Assembly: GCF_019175385.1 (NCBI RefSeq)
Contig: NC_083344.1
Coordinates: 23,754,380-23,818,379, forward strand
Origin: Lycium barbarum
Lineage: Eukaryota > Streptophyta > Magnoliopsida > Solanales > Solanaceae
Length of the DNA: 64,000 nucleotides
Reading direction: 5' to 3'
This document shows, piece by piece, positions 12,064 to 23,603 of this stretch; the stretch's first letter is position 1; each line of letters starts with the position of its first letter. The position numbers and the translations under genes are program-made. The notes under the pieces are model-generated. The model did no database searches, was not told where the DNA came from, and saw only the letters and a program-made list of their open reading frames with translations.

Positions 12064-13379
12064 AGTTTTTAAGCATGATCACCTACCTTTCCCACCTCGG
12101 TAGGCGAACCCTCTCATTGAATAACACATCAATTAAATAAAGACGATTCATTTAAACCAATAGATATTTAGAAATAACAGCGAAACATCATAATATTTCC
12201 ATAAACTCAAGTATTTAAGAGATTACGACAGATTACAGACTCAATCCAACTTCCCATGACCTGGTCTAGACTATCACAAGAGCGACTAATGATTTTAGAT
12301 TTCCACTACATTCTAAGATTCAACCTCCGTCCCAGAATGAAATGGGAGGAGGCCTTCAAGATAGGCACCGCGCATTTCCGCTTTATATCACAATCCACCA
12401 CCTAAAACAATCTACACCCCAAAAAGAGGGTAGCAAGTGCAATATCAGTACAATCCATGTGTACTGAGTAAGTATCATAGGCCAGCAATGGTTAGAAACA
12501 CACATCAGTAAAAGAATTCACAGATATACATGATAACAACCCAATTAAGTCATACGTCAATCTACCACACACTGTACATCAATACCTTTTAATCATTAAC
12601 TTCACCCCAATAATCACCAGTCAATCTCACAACAATCTCGCAACTCACATATCATTAAATCGTTCATTTTAATCTAGTAGTCAACTCATCATTAAGACAC
12701 CCGTTTTCCTACATCACATAGAGACCAAACATATAACTAATCTTACGGACAGTCGATGGGATACTTCAACAAGTTTAATCAATAAATCCGGATCCAAGTA
12801 CACATCATTGCCTAAGTAAAGAATCTAATCCCAAATGTCCCCAGTCTAAATATATCAAGTCTGAATCCAACACCACAAGTACAACATCAAACATCTCAAA
12901 ATCAAATCATAATGCAATGCAATGCAATAGTGTATGAATGCAATGCAATGCCATGCAAATGTTGTGTACACATGTACTCCGGACGGAAATATCGACGTCT
13001 CGGTAGCACAACCCAGTGTGACTCGAAAAGTCTAAGTGCCACCCGTCCCGGATCTTTGCCCACGGGGGGTTCTCATCGGCACCACTCTGGGGGGCCCGCG
13101 GAGTCCGTGCACTATCAAAGGATTCCGGAGCTAACATCGAATATCGGCCATGCAATCAATGATTTCAAAATTAATCATCGGACATCGGCCATTGCACGTC
13201 ACTCAAGTAAAATAGTTTTATCAAGTTTCAATTTCACTCATTCAACGATTTCGGGATGAACCTCGGACATTGGCCATCTCACGTCACTCAAGTAAAATTG
13301 AGCCTAACTCATCAAGTGTTTCATCAAATGTCATCAATATTTCAATAGTATATCATGAAAATGAGAGTGCGTGTAATGC

Positions 13380-13625
13380 ATGAATCACAAGTACCAACTA
13401 TCGGGTACGCCAACAATATATCCGAATCACAAATACCAACAATGGGTATGCCAACAATATATCCGAATCACAAATACAACAAGTGGGTATGTCAACAATA
13501 TATCTGAATCATAAATACCAACAGTGGGTATGCCAACAATATATCAGAATCACAAATACCAACAGTGGGTATGCCAATAATATATCCGAATCACAAATAC
13601 CAACAGTGGGTATGCCAACAATATA
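13380..13625. repeat. ~42-bp tandem repeat, about six copies
   Basis: Units of the form GAATCACAAATACCAACAG followed by TGGGTATGCCAACAATATATCC recur about every 41-43 bp with a few substitutions each. The array lies inside the LTR at 12066-15475. Confidence 0.9.
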
Positions 13626-14829
13626 GTAATCAAGACGATAATAGAATCTAATATTTATCAACAACTCATGGCATCAAGAACAATCAAATCACAACACAAT
13701 GGGGTGGCTAGTCCCAACCACACAGCAGGTTAATCAAATTGATATACATTATTATCACTTCCCTAAATCAGCCTATTAGCTTAGAACAAGTAATCTCACC
13801 CTACACTCACAATCATTCGTCACAACTCTATCTAGAACTCAGTTACAATCATTGGTGCATTTTATCCTTCCATTTATCAACTAGATCCACTATTGATGGC
13901 ATAACACAAAATAATCACATATTACGGGAATTCTCATCATTACACGCAGAAATAGGTATCACCCGCTACTCCCAAGTCACATAAAATCCACCGATTTTCA
14001 AGAAAGCCACATCACACATCCTATAATCTACAGGCCACAAGCCCGAACACACAATCACACATCAATACCATCCTAGGATTCCATCCCAAATCTCCAACTC
14101 CTACACATGCATTCTCTGTTTCTTCTAATACACGAATATGAGAAACTAACCAGAGTCTACTGAAAGGGAAGCCGTAACCTACCTGGCAGCCGAACAGGTG
14201 CCACGAAACCCCATCTTGTTTCATCTTTCGAAGCGTCTCCAAACACTCAAACTCTATCACATATGAATTCTATGTAAGAAACCATGAATAATGATACCCA
14301 TAAGGACTATATTCTATTCGGGTCAAAACCCACTCTTTAATTTAGAAAAACGGAACTCAAGGGCAAAACGGGAATTTTATTACCAAAATACCAAATTCAA
14401 TACCAAAGGGTCAAAACTCATTACTTTAATCATAGGAATACTCAATTAAAAGTCAAAATCATCATTAATGTGAAAACCCCAAAATTTGGGTCTAAGAACC
14501 CTAAATTTAATCCCACAATTTTATCACTAATAATGAAGAAATCATGTTTATATAGTTCGTAGCCTAATTTCCATGCAAAACTATCCACAATTTAGCCTCC
14601 AATTTCAAGATCTAATTAAAACCCCAATTTTAAAGAACCCTTGCTTTACTAAATGATTTAATGGATTATAAGAGGAAAATAGCGACGGAATCATGTGAAT
14701 AAGACTAGAGGGAGGTTAGAATCTTACCCCAACAATGTTTCTTACACTTAGGACTTTATTTCCTCCCAAGGCCGAGGTCTAGAGCTCCAAATATGTGGGA
14801 AATTATAACTCAAACTAGGGTATTTAAAG

Positions 14830-14965
14830 AACCTACTCAGCGATGACCGTAATAGGGTCGAGACACCGCAATAGCGGTCAACTACCGCAATAGTGGCAAC
14901 TACTGCAATAGTGGTCAGAATGCCGCAATAGCAACACCGCAAAAGCGGTAAAAGCACCTCAATAG
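14830..14965 (-). repeat. Palindromic cassette of the 12066-15475 LTR
   Basis: ACCGCAATAGCGGT and variants recur at about 14865, 14885, 14905, 14930 and 14955. A TATTTAAAG TATA-like site (about 14820) flanks the cassette on the transcribed side. Confidence 0.8.
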
Positions 14966-15475
14966 CGGTCACACCAGAAGCAGAATTTTTTCCCAACTCC
15001 CAGAATTTCATCCCGAAATCCGACATTCACCAGAGGCCCGAAACATACAAACCAAATATGCAGATATACATAAAAATGTGGTACGAACGTACTCGTGGCT
15101 TCAAAATTTCTATCGGAGGCTTCGTTGAGTAAGTCAACCCCGATGGCCTAATTACCAACTTTCCAACCCAAGTCCCAAAACACAATCGGCTGCATTGGGA
15201 ACCGAACCAAGCCCACCAATCAATCACAATTGATCATTCGAACTTCTCAAAATCAACAAATTTCTGGAACAGGTCCGTTTACCCAAAATTCAACCACCAA
15301 TCAAACGGTTATCTCTTAAAGCCAAATTTCTAAAAGATGCTCCAAACCTCAAAACGACGCCTAGGGGACCATGAAAATTATCTTCTCGGGTCCACATAGT
15401 TCTAACGAGACTTCAGAATGGGTCAACGAGGTCAAAAATAAAATAATCACGGTAACGAGAAAATGGGTCGTTACA

Positions 15476-17023
15476 ACTATACTAAGACATGTATTTATGA
15501 ACTGATTATGAGACCTGAAGCTTTACTATTTATAAATATACTGAGTATATTCTAGACTGAGACTCATGGGTATCAAACACAAGTCTATATTGATTATGTA
15601 CTGAGTCACAACGTTTGGAATAAAAGTCATGAACGAATTACGAAACTAGAGAACAGAAGTTCTGCAACTATTCAAGGAACTAAGCTTAGCTATAGTTCTG
15701 AGGCAGTTAGTAATGTCGTAAAAGAATGTGGCATAGGGAGAATCATTAACATTCCCACACGTAGAGAGTTATCCTCACATACCTTAATTCCGACCTTTGA
15801 GCGTAATACAGCGTTTGTCACCCCTTTCAACTTTAATATATAGTAATGCAAGTCAAGGGGATTCCATATTAGCAATAATATCCTTGCTTTGGTCATCTAA
15901 GCATTTTATCAAACACTTGGTGGGCATAAAGCTTCACAACTTTCATTAATTGTGTTTCCTTCACCCAATTCCCATTCTATTACTTCTAGGTGATTCTACA
16001 ATCTCAATTAGGTGTAATTAACATCATTCTCCATCACCCATATGATTACAACAATCACAAGTCAACAATCCAAAATCGTAGCATAGTTCATATGATACTC
16101 TCTATCAAACCCATTTACTATTCTCCCAAGAACTCATCAAGTCACAACTATAAATGATTAGAGAGTAGAAGCATTACATTTTGGAAGTTATTACCTTTTG
16201 GAAGTTCAATCCTCTTGAATTCGAGTTCTAGGGTTCTTTTGTCTACAACCAAGTCTCAAGCGATTATCTATGGGTTTGAAGGGTTTAATCATGATAATAG
16301 AATATTGGGGAACTGAAATCAACTTAGAATCATCATTAGAACTTACCTTGAAAGGTTCTTGAGGCTTGGGATGAGTTCTATCTCTTTCTAGGTTATTTTT
16401 TTGTGTTTGGGAAATAAACCCTGACCTTAAATATAAGGTAAAATACTTAAACTGGAAAAATACAACACCTGCGTCACCCTTGCAATGCAGGGGTGCCGCA
16501 CAAGGTAAGGTTTTGGTCAGGAACTACTTCTGCTCGCGCCACCTTTGCGATGCGAGGGTGCCGCAGCACTGCCTTCAGTAAAATGGGCATAACTCTTCGT
16601 ACAAAGCTCTTTTCGGGCTCCACAATATACCGTTGGAAAGTTATTTCAAAGGCCTACAACTTTCATGCTTTAAGTTTTCTGAAATTCTCAACGAAGTTTC
16701 ACTAATTGGGCTGGAAAGCAGACGTATAGAAAATTTAGCCAATTCTATCAAATCTTAAGCGCCTTACTATTAGCCATCTTGCGACGATCATATCTCCCTA
16801 CTCTGATCTATGATAGGCTTGGTCCTTATATTGTTAGAAAGGTATTTCTATGTACTACAACTTTTGTTGAGGGCACCTTCCCAAATTTCCAAATAATCAA
16901 GGGGTTACAACTGCTCGAAGTAAGCCTGTCAACCATTTTTGGAAAACGTTCAAACCTTCAGTTTTTTCACTAGAACTCTAACGATACTAGTTTAACCTTA
17001 GTTCTAAGATACGGGGTGTAACA
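15476..17023 (-). mobile_element. Partial reverse-oriented LTR of a different family
   Basis: The right end, GGGGTGTAACA (17013-17023), is the reverse complement of a TGTTACACCCC start. The left side begins with LTR-like R/U5 sequence (ACTGAGTATATTC near 15538) but has no terminus of its own at 15476. It is therefore either the remainder of an LTR hit by the 12066-15475 insertion or half of a recombinant. A cassette with CACC(C)TTGC(A/G)ATGC units lies at 16465-16570, next to a CTTAAATATAAGG TATA-like site (about 16429). Confidence 0.65.
16465..16570 (-). repeat. Palindromic cassette of the 15476-17023 LTR
   Basis: Two copies of a CACCCTTGCAATGCAGGGGTG-like inverted motif occur (about 16474-16495 and 16539-16560), the second with G for A at two sites. 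Both are followed by GCCGCA. Confidence 0.7.
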
Positions 17024-17026
17024 ACA

Positions 17027-17452
17027 AGTTCAAGTGGAAGCAATGAAACTATGGAAATTCTCATGCACAAATGGAAATTGATAAAATCTGATTGGGAAAC
17101 CATTAGACCAAATTTTTTGTCTAATGGTTATTTTCAAAAAGGTTTTGATAGAGAACGTATGAAATATGGGACTTATACTGCATTTGACAAGATAACTAGG
17201 TAGTTTGATTCGTCTAGTCATTCTTCTATGGTTGATAAGGCCAAGCTCAAAAAACTGTTGCAAAATATTCTTAATTTAATAGATAAAATTAAAATAAAAC
17301 AGAAAGAGTTAGAAGATGAATTCAATGTACTAAAGGTTGCAGTCATGGACCTTAGGGGTGTTTTCCCTGAGAATCCTATTATCATATCTAACGATTCCTC
17401 ATCACTATCATCTTATCTCAGACAAATTGATGAGTTTCATGAGAGTGATTAG
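17027..17452 (+). pseudogene. Coiled-coil ORF relic, unknown family
   Basis: The frame is open from the LTR border at 17024 to a stop at 17450-17452, with one internal TAG at 17201. The first Met is at 17051. The N-terminal part is KWKLIKSDWETIRPN-like. The C-terminal part (from the Met at 17228) is a lysine/leucine-rich coiled coil (KLKKLLQNILNLIDKIKIKQ) ending in a Ser-rich, acidic tail. The open frame running to the LTR edge shows that the 5' part was cut off by the insertion. I do not recognise the family. It lies about 200 bp before a cluster of AACTCTGCC palindromes. Confidence 0.5.
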
Positions 17453-17626
17453 TTTTTTTTTTTTTTTTTGTAATTCTTTTTTGTTGTTTTTTAGGTACCT
17501 TTGGCTTAATAGCCATCTATTGTATTGATTTTAGTTTCTCTAAAATTAGTGTATTTTTGTTATGATCAATCCACAAGTTTCTATAATATGATTAGTGTAT
17601 TTCTAAGTTTTGCATGTAAGTCAAAA

Positions 17627-18130
17627 GTTTGCAGGGGCAAACTTTGCCTTAAGGTAGAGTTTTGGAGTGAAACTCTACCAGATCAGGCAGAATTTGATTG
17701 CAAACTCTCCCTTATCAGGTAGAGTTTTGATTTTTAGTCCATTATAAATAATCTTAATTATGTGACTCATTATAAACTCTTCCTTAAGGTAGAGTTTTAC
17801 AGTGAAACTCTACCGGATCAGGCAGACTTTGACTGAAAACTCTGCCTTATCAAACTTTTCCTTAAGTAACATAAGAATATTTTGTGGAATCATTCTCTTA
17901 TTTAAATTGTAAGTGGTCACGAGGGATTTGGAAATGAACTAAATTTGATTTTTAATCCATTATAAATAATCTTAATTATATTAGTCATTATAAACTTTGC
18001 TTCATCAAACTCTGCCCTAAGTAGATTATGCAGTGAAACTCTGCCGGATCAGGTAGAGTTTGACTGCAAACTCTACCTTATCAATCAAACTCTGCCTTAT
18101 AAGTCAAACTCTGCCTTAAGGGAGAACTTT
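17627..18130. repeat. AACTCTGCC/GGCAGAGTT palindrome cluster 1
   Basis: Many direct and inverted copies of AACTCTGCC (with AACTCTACC variants) alternate with GGATCAGGCAGA and CTTAAGG spacers at about 17640-17725, 17779-17855 and 18000-18130. The cluster ends about 140 bp before the TATA box of the B3 gene relic. The same motif clusters at 31860-32650, 34735-34922 with 43776-43805, and 44690-45025. Confidence 0.85.
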
Positions 18131-18268
18131 GACTAACTTTATTACAGTGGTCTTTAAACATATTTAATGTATTTGAATGACACAACTAATCAATAACCTT
18201 ATTTTTCAGTCATACTAGACATTAATTCATAGTATAAAATTTATTTGACTGAAAAAATCAATTTACAC

Positions 18269-18276
18269 TATAAATA
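18269..18276 (+). promoter_or_regulatory. TATA box of the B3 gene relic
   Basis: TATAAATA lies 81 bp upstream of the start codon at 18350. The small gene at 44168 has a TATA box at nearly the same distance (78 bp). Confidence 0.6.
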
Positions 18277-18349
18277 AGGAATTCACTTTACAATATCAGT
18301 ACCTTCTCACCTTAAATTCTTATCTAAATCTTGCAAGAGAAAAACAAAA

Positions 18350-19449
18350 ATGAATGCATTTTTTGATAAAACTTTGACAAAATTATATGTCTGAAATGAT
18401 GACTTTGTATGTGTAAATTTTAGAAATTAATTTTTGTTTTCATCTGATTTTTTATATTTAGTGCAGTCTTCTTTAATTTTAGTTTTTTTTTTATTTTATG
18501 CAGATTCTTCCCAACAATATATTAGAGATCTTTCCAAATCATGAATGCGAAGCCATCATCGTTTTTCATCCCCATGCATTCTAGATGACATACAAAATTG
18601 GCGCTTACAGGCGCCTTTGTAAAGGCTGGAAACAACTTATTGATACTATCGATCTCAAGGAAGGAGACACCCTGTTGTATACGGTAAAAACCAGATATAT
18701 GCTAAACCGGAGAGATCAAAGGCCGAGGGAAGAAAGGGCCAAGAACGCGCATGAAGGTCCCCATTCTGAGCCGGGGAATCGTTTGGACCGAAGCAAAGGA
18801 AGGCCGTCATTTGGTCCGGTTCTTCCATGGCCGGTTGTTCGAGGTTGTATGTCCGATTGATCGTGGCCGGTAGTCCGGGAGATCCGTTGCGCAGTTGCCA
18901 CGCGTCGATGGCATCCTGCTGTGTTCAACTGCCAATCGTACGGGTGTCAGACCTTACGGTCTACCTAATCCAACCTAATCCAACTCAAAACTTTTTCTTT
19001 ATTTTATTATTTCTTATGTTGTATGAAGCCCATGGGGCAGCATTATAAATAAGGGGCATTGGCCTCCTTTTAGGGGGTTGGCTTCCTCATATCAAGAACA
19101 CTTTGTAATAGCAATATATATACAAAACCTCTCTCTCAAGTATCTGATTTGCGGTCACATTTGTTGTGTTTATTTCTTGCATTTCTTCAATCAAGTAACA
19201 CTCATGCATTAGTAAATATACAAGTATATAACAAACCACTGATTATCATCGCTCTCTTCACATCATATCAATATTTATATCTTCCTTTTACCAAGTAGAT
19301 TGAGACTTAACGACATATCTTATACCCACTCACAAATTTAATTGATTATCCAAATTCGGGGTAAACACCTGTGTTTCCCAGTTTGCCCAAGAAACATTGG
19401 TGTTGGCTTTGTTGTTAAAAAGAAACAAGAGATCGTTAATGTAGATTAG
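18350..19449 (+). pseudogene. Small B3 DNA-binding-domain protein relic, split by a solo LTR
   Basis: Exon 1 (18350-18406) encodes MNAFFDKTLTKLYV, a stop (TGA), then NDDF. A GT...AG intron (18407-18503, acceptor TTTTATGCAG) follows. Exon 2 starts ILPNNILEIFP and continues through YKIGAYRRLCKGWKQL and IDLKEGDTL, the signature end of a B3 fold (GWK...LKEGD). A TAG replaces the expected Trp before MTYKIG. At 18671-18675 a solo LTR interrupts the frame. After its target duplication the frame resumes at 19373 and ends with KKKQEIVNVD and TAG (19447-19449). The product would be about 100 residues, little more than one B3 domain, like small REM-type proteins. B3 domains are plant-specific DNA-binding domains. 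Two nonsense codons and the insertion make it a pseudogene. Confidence 0.75.
18676..19367 (+). mobile_element. Solo LTR (692 bp) inside the B3 gene relic
   Basis: It starts TGTATACGGTAAAAACC and ends TTCGGGGTAAACA, flanked by a perfect 5-bp duplication CCTGT (18671-18675 and 19368-19372). A TATAAATAAGG promoter-like box lies at 19044. Removing the insert with one duplication puts the B3 frame back in register, which confirms the borders. The family is different from all other LTRs in the window; TGTATACGGT-type ends occur in several gypsy groups. Confidence 0.85.
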
Positions 19450-20042
19450 ATTTTCTTTTTTTTTTCCAAGAAATTTATGATCCTCATAGTATAGGATCAT
19501 TGTATCGTTTTTTATATTATTAATGAATGACGTTTATTTCTTTTCTATTTCCTATTTTTTGTTTTATTTCCATTTTTTATGATTGAAGTTTTTGTTATCC
19601 TTGCCATTTTTAGTATATAAATCAAATTAGCAATAGAGTAAAGAATTCAGTTATGCCTCAAGGCCTAAATTGTATTAAACTTATGCCTTAAGGCCTGACT
19701 TGCCTTACCAGGTTGTAGTCTTTGAGATGAAAATTTTGTTGTCCTTTTTCTCCGGCAAAAAACTGTTATACCTACCACAAGAGGCACAAATTATAAATCT
19801 GAATAAGTAAAATTATTGTCCCCCCTCCCCCCAATGTTTTTATGGAACACAAGTGATGGAAGATAGAAATTTAATAAGAAGGAAGAAAAGAAGCAATAGA
19901 GAAAGTATAATTCTGCAAAAAGCATAAGTTTTTTTTGAGATTATACTGCTGTGAATCCTACTTATAGCAAAGTTTTGCATTTTCAGGAGAATCAAATTTC
20001 ATATCATCTATATTATATTCATAAAAGATTCTATATAGCATC
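19450..20042. other. Spacer between the B3 relic and the transposase 3' end
   Basis: This AT-rich non-coding stretch lies between two convergent gene relics. It contains a degenerate copy of the palindrome motif (TATGCCTTAAGGCCTG around 19652-19712). Nothing else is recognisable. Confidence 0.6.
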
Positions 20043-21072
20043 TTATAGCAAGTTTCTTTTCTTGTATCTTCTTGCATATGGATTGAGAGCTAGACTGTGG
20101 TGTCACGACCCGAACTGATAGGGCTATGACGAGGACCCAGAGCTAACCCACTGGGCACCTTTCATCATACTTTGGAAATCATATCTAGGTGAGCCACATG
20201 GCCTACTAATAATCTCAACGCATCAATAATGCCATTTCCTTTGGCCAAGGCACTTTCCATATCACCATCAACGAATATGCCCATATACATATATACATGC
20301 CGACGAGGCTGACAGAATGATATACAAAATATAAGTCGACAAGGCTAAGAGACATCTGACTGTACACAACTGTCTATGAGCCTCTAAAAGAGTATGAAAC
20401 ATCATCCTATAGATGGGTCGGGGCCCCGCCATGCCCATATGTATATACACAAAAGAATAATACCAACAGCTGCGGCTTTGGATCAAATGGAGCTCCTCTA
20501 AGCAATCTCTGAGTAAGCAGCCTAAGGATCAAGTCTATCTCCCTGTCCACCTGCGGGTATGGCACAGTGTCCACAAATAAAAGGACGTCAGTATGAATAA
20601 TATACTGAGTATGTAAAGCAGAATCAAAATCATAGTAGAAGCATAAGAAATAACATAAGATAGAAGAGTCATGAGATGATAGATCCATTTATACCTCTAG
20701 TGGCGTTCGTCGTATTTACTTACCCTCTTTCTAATGAGAGCCTTCCATTTCACACCTTTATACTTATAGTAGTATCATACCGGACCATAGGGGTTCGGTG
20801 TCTTACGTACCCGATCATAACAAGGATCGGTGTTATACGTACCTGGCGCTACCAAGACTCAGTGTTATCCGTACCCAACTGCAGTGGTGCGCCCGCGATA
20901 GATATCATACCCGGCCAAATAAGCTCGGTGTTATTAGTAGTCATACGTTAATATAAATATGTATACATAGGAGTACATACCTGTCCTCAACATCACCATC
21001 GTCATCAGCATTTTCATTATATTCTTCCTTAGAGGATCAACTATCATAGGATAGGACCAATGGTATCGTGAG

Positions 21073-23399
21073 TTTCATGACCCAACTAGGGGCCGTGACG
21101 GGTACCCGGGGCTAACCACCGAGCACCCCTCGTTCAACTACTTATCATGCTCATTAAATTCTCTTTTATCAAAATCATATATATATATACATAGCAGCAA
21201 CCTCGTGAGACCATACAACCCACACTGCGTATCTACGAGCCTCTACTGGAGTGCTAAACATATGGACGGGACAAGACCCCGTCGTGCCCAAAATATACAT
21301 GTACATATATACCAAAAGAATAATCAATGGCACCTCCGGAAAATGGAGTGCTCTTCAAATCAGCTAACAGCTCCTACTAATCTAGATCAAGGTCACCTCC
21401 CTGTCTACCTGTGGGCATGAACACAACGTCCAAAGAAAAGGGACGTCAGTACGAACATTGTACTGAGTATGAGAGGCATAGAAAATAATGAAATAAAGGA
21501 AGCATCAATAAGGAACATCTGTATCTGACTGTAAAATATAAAGGAAATGATGCATGCTGGCTTACTCATAATCATCATCATATCATATATGCTTAAATGT
21601 ATAAGCTGCCCGTCCGTATCGGATCGGTGTGATAATCATTAGCCTGCGTCCAGGCCTCCCGCGTCCGGGGTATCATCTCATGCCGCCCACTAGTGGTGTC
21701 TGCCCATGCCATCTGGCCATGATGTATATGCTGCCAACCTTAGCGGCGACTGCCTGGCCATATAGGCGCGGTGTTATATCATCATCATAATATGCTCATC
21801 ATAGTGCATGCATAATGACTCAAGGACAACTATACCTTATCGGGGTGACGTAAGGTCGTGATCCCCCGATTTCATTATGGAGCACTTATTAACATTCTGC
21901 CTCACCTTTAAGGGAATAGTATATGAGGTGAGTGTAAGCAATAAATGACATCATTAACATTTTAGGAACATCATATCATGAACATCTAGAATCTCTATAC
22001 TTTAACTCATCATCATCATTATTGGGCTCATAACATAACTCTTACCTCGTGTAGCTATTCATGAACATAGGTTCATAGTTTTGCGGAATTTAAGAGATAC
22101 ATGAAGAGGAAGGAAAATCATACTATAGGATTTGTGCCATAGAAAGAAAGGACTAGCCTCACATACCTTTGCCATGTAACTATTCTATCGCTTGATCGTC
22201 CTCCTTCGTTGCTCGCGTTTCTACCTTCAAGAGGATTCGCATTAACATTAGTTACTCGGCTATAAGAGCATTTTACTATTTTTAGGGAAAATTGGGCAGC
22301 ATTTCCTTTGTTTCTACTACTTTCCCCACATTCTATATCAACTCCCAAACGTTCATAATAATATTCACAATATCGCAACAACAATCATCAATCATCTACA
22401 TTTACCACAATTCACCATTTCCCTTCAATTTCTCCACAATTATAGTTATAGCTCATTATCGCGTTTTCTCATATATAATACTTATTCCATGGTCTAGATG
22501 TCATTTATAACATATTTACAATCACAACATATCGATAATCATGACTCAAACCAAACCTTTACCTAACAATGTCACTATTCCCATAGTTATTACCCATTTT
22601 CTACCTCTTTCTACAATCCAAGTGTTTCAACTTTTCAACACCTTAAAAAACATGTAAATACCATACAACTCACCTTGGATGATGGATGAGCAACCTTTGA
22701 GTGGAACTTCTCTTCTTGCACCAAAACCCTAACTCTCTTCTCTTGAGTTTTCTTGTCTTAGATGAACTTTTAATGGGTTTCATACACTTGATTTCATGGA
22801 TTTGGTGTAGTTGATCATTGATTTCCTTTGATTTCTTGTGGATGAATGATGGAGAAGGTTCTATAGGTTTCTTGAAGAGAGGAGAGTGGAAGATGAAATG
22901 AAATAAAATGAGGGAATGGTCCTTATATTAAATCATAAAATCAGTCCCGATCGAGATATACGGTATGATTGACGGAACATCGATCGGATCGACGGAGTGT
23001 CGATCGGATCGACGGAGCGTGGATCTGGTCGTCGAAGTCGTTAAATTTCCAGTGAGCAATCCGTCGTTTCTTTTCATTGTACGGTGAGAAGAACGGTTCG
23101 TCGAACTGATCGACGGAGCGTCGATCTTTTCGTCGAATGGTCTTCGCTCTAGCTCAATTCTACGGCACAATCGACGAAGCGTCGACTCGTCCGACGGTAC
23201 AAAGAACGACCGTCGAACCCCCCTTTCGCAGAACTGCGGTGGAGTTTCATTTGATGAACTTGTCTCCCTTGCCTCTAACTTCTTTGAAATCTTAATTAGA
23301 ATTATTAAACATCCCTTCTTACTTGTAGGGACATCATGTACACCTTAACTTACGTTAGTCCATTCACCGCTCAGCAACCCAAAGTTCCGAGGTGTAACA
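21073..23399 (-). repeat. 3' LTR of the 21073-29881 element
   Basis: It has the layout of the partner LTR at 27483-29881 but lacks about 95 bp near its left end (around 21175). It has additional copies of the GATCGACGGAGTGTCGATCG-type unit in its cassette (22945-23220). Confidence 0.95.
22945..23220 (-). repeat. Palindromic cassette, GACGGAGCGTCGAT type (3' LTR copy)
   Basis: Direct and inverted ATCGACGGAGCGTCGAT units occur at about 22970, 22990, 23010, 23108 and 23170. The partner LTR has fewer units (29455-29675). The cassette lies beside the TATATTAAAT TATA-like site at about 22924. Confidence 0.85.
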
Positions 23400-23419
23400 T
23401 TCTTCCCCCCTTTTTGGAA
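23400..23419 (-). promoter_or_regulatory. Polypurine tract of the 21073-29881 element
   Basis: On the minus strand this reads TTCCAAAAAGGGGGGAAGAA, directly before the 3' LTR, nearly identical to the tract of the 45215 element. Confidence 0.9.
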
Positions 23420-23603
23420 CATTCGTCCTCGAATGTTAAGTACTCGGGAATTCTATAAAAATTTTGCCAGAGTTTCCCCTGTAATATGGCGCTACTATCC
23501 TGTCACAACAACCCATAATAATTCTGCCTCACAGGGCTACAACACAATAAAACTATAAATTGGCCACACACGACCAAAAGCACAAAAAGTAAGCATACAT
23601 ACC

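Larger units (their letters stand above)
12066..15475 (-). mobile_element. Reverse-oriented LTR, TGTAACGACC-type family (3.4 kb)
   Basis: The right end, GGGTCGTTACA at 15475, is the reverse complement of a TGTAACGACCC start, as in the LTRs at 1055 and 55916 but more diverged. The left end is less certain (CATGATCACCTACC near 12075). A GTACTGAGTA block lies about 400 bp in from the left, the spacing seen in the other LTRs here. No coding region is present, so it is probably a solo LTR. ACTAT on the right is not matched on the left. A cassette at 14830-14965 and a 42-bp tandem array at 13380-13625 lie inside. Confidence 0.7.

Noticed and set aside
12912..13259. ORFs on both strands in the 12066-15475 LTR
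   Set aside because: They arise from GAATGCAATGCAATGC-type short repeats and CG-rich LTR sequence; no domain and no conservation with other LTRs.
13380..13625. Possible CRISPR-like array
   Set aside because: The units are contiguous tandem repeats without unique spacers, lie in a plant LTR, and no associated genes exist.
18716..18928. ORFs in the LTR inside the B3 gene
   Set aside because: The duplication CCTGT shows that this stretch is an LTR; the extension of the B3 frame into it is an artefact of the insertion.
20676..20951. 91-codon ORF starting MIDPFIPLVAF
   Set aside because: It lies within the solo LTR 20101-31293; the hydrophobic stretch is chance translation of LTR sequence.
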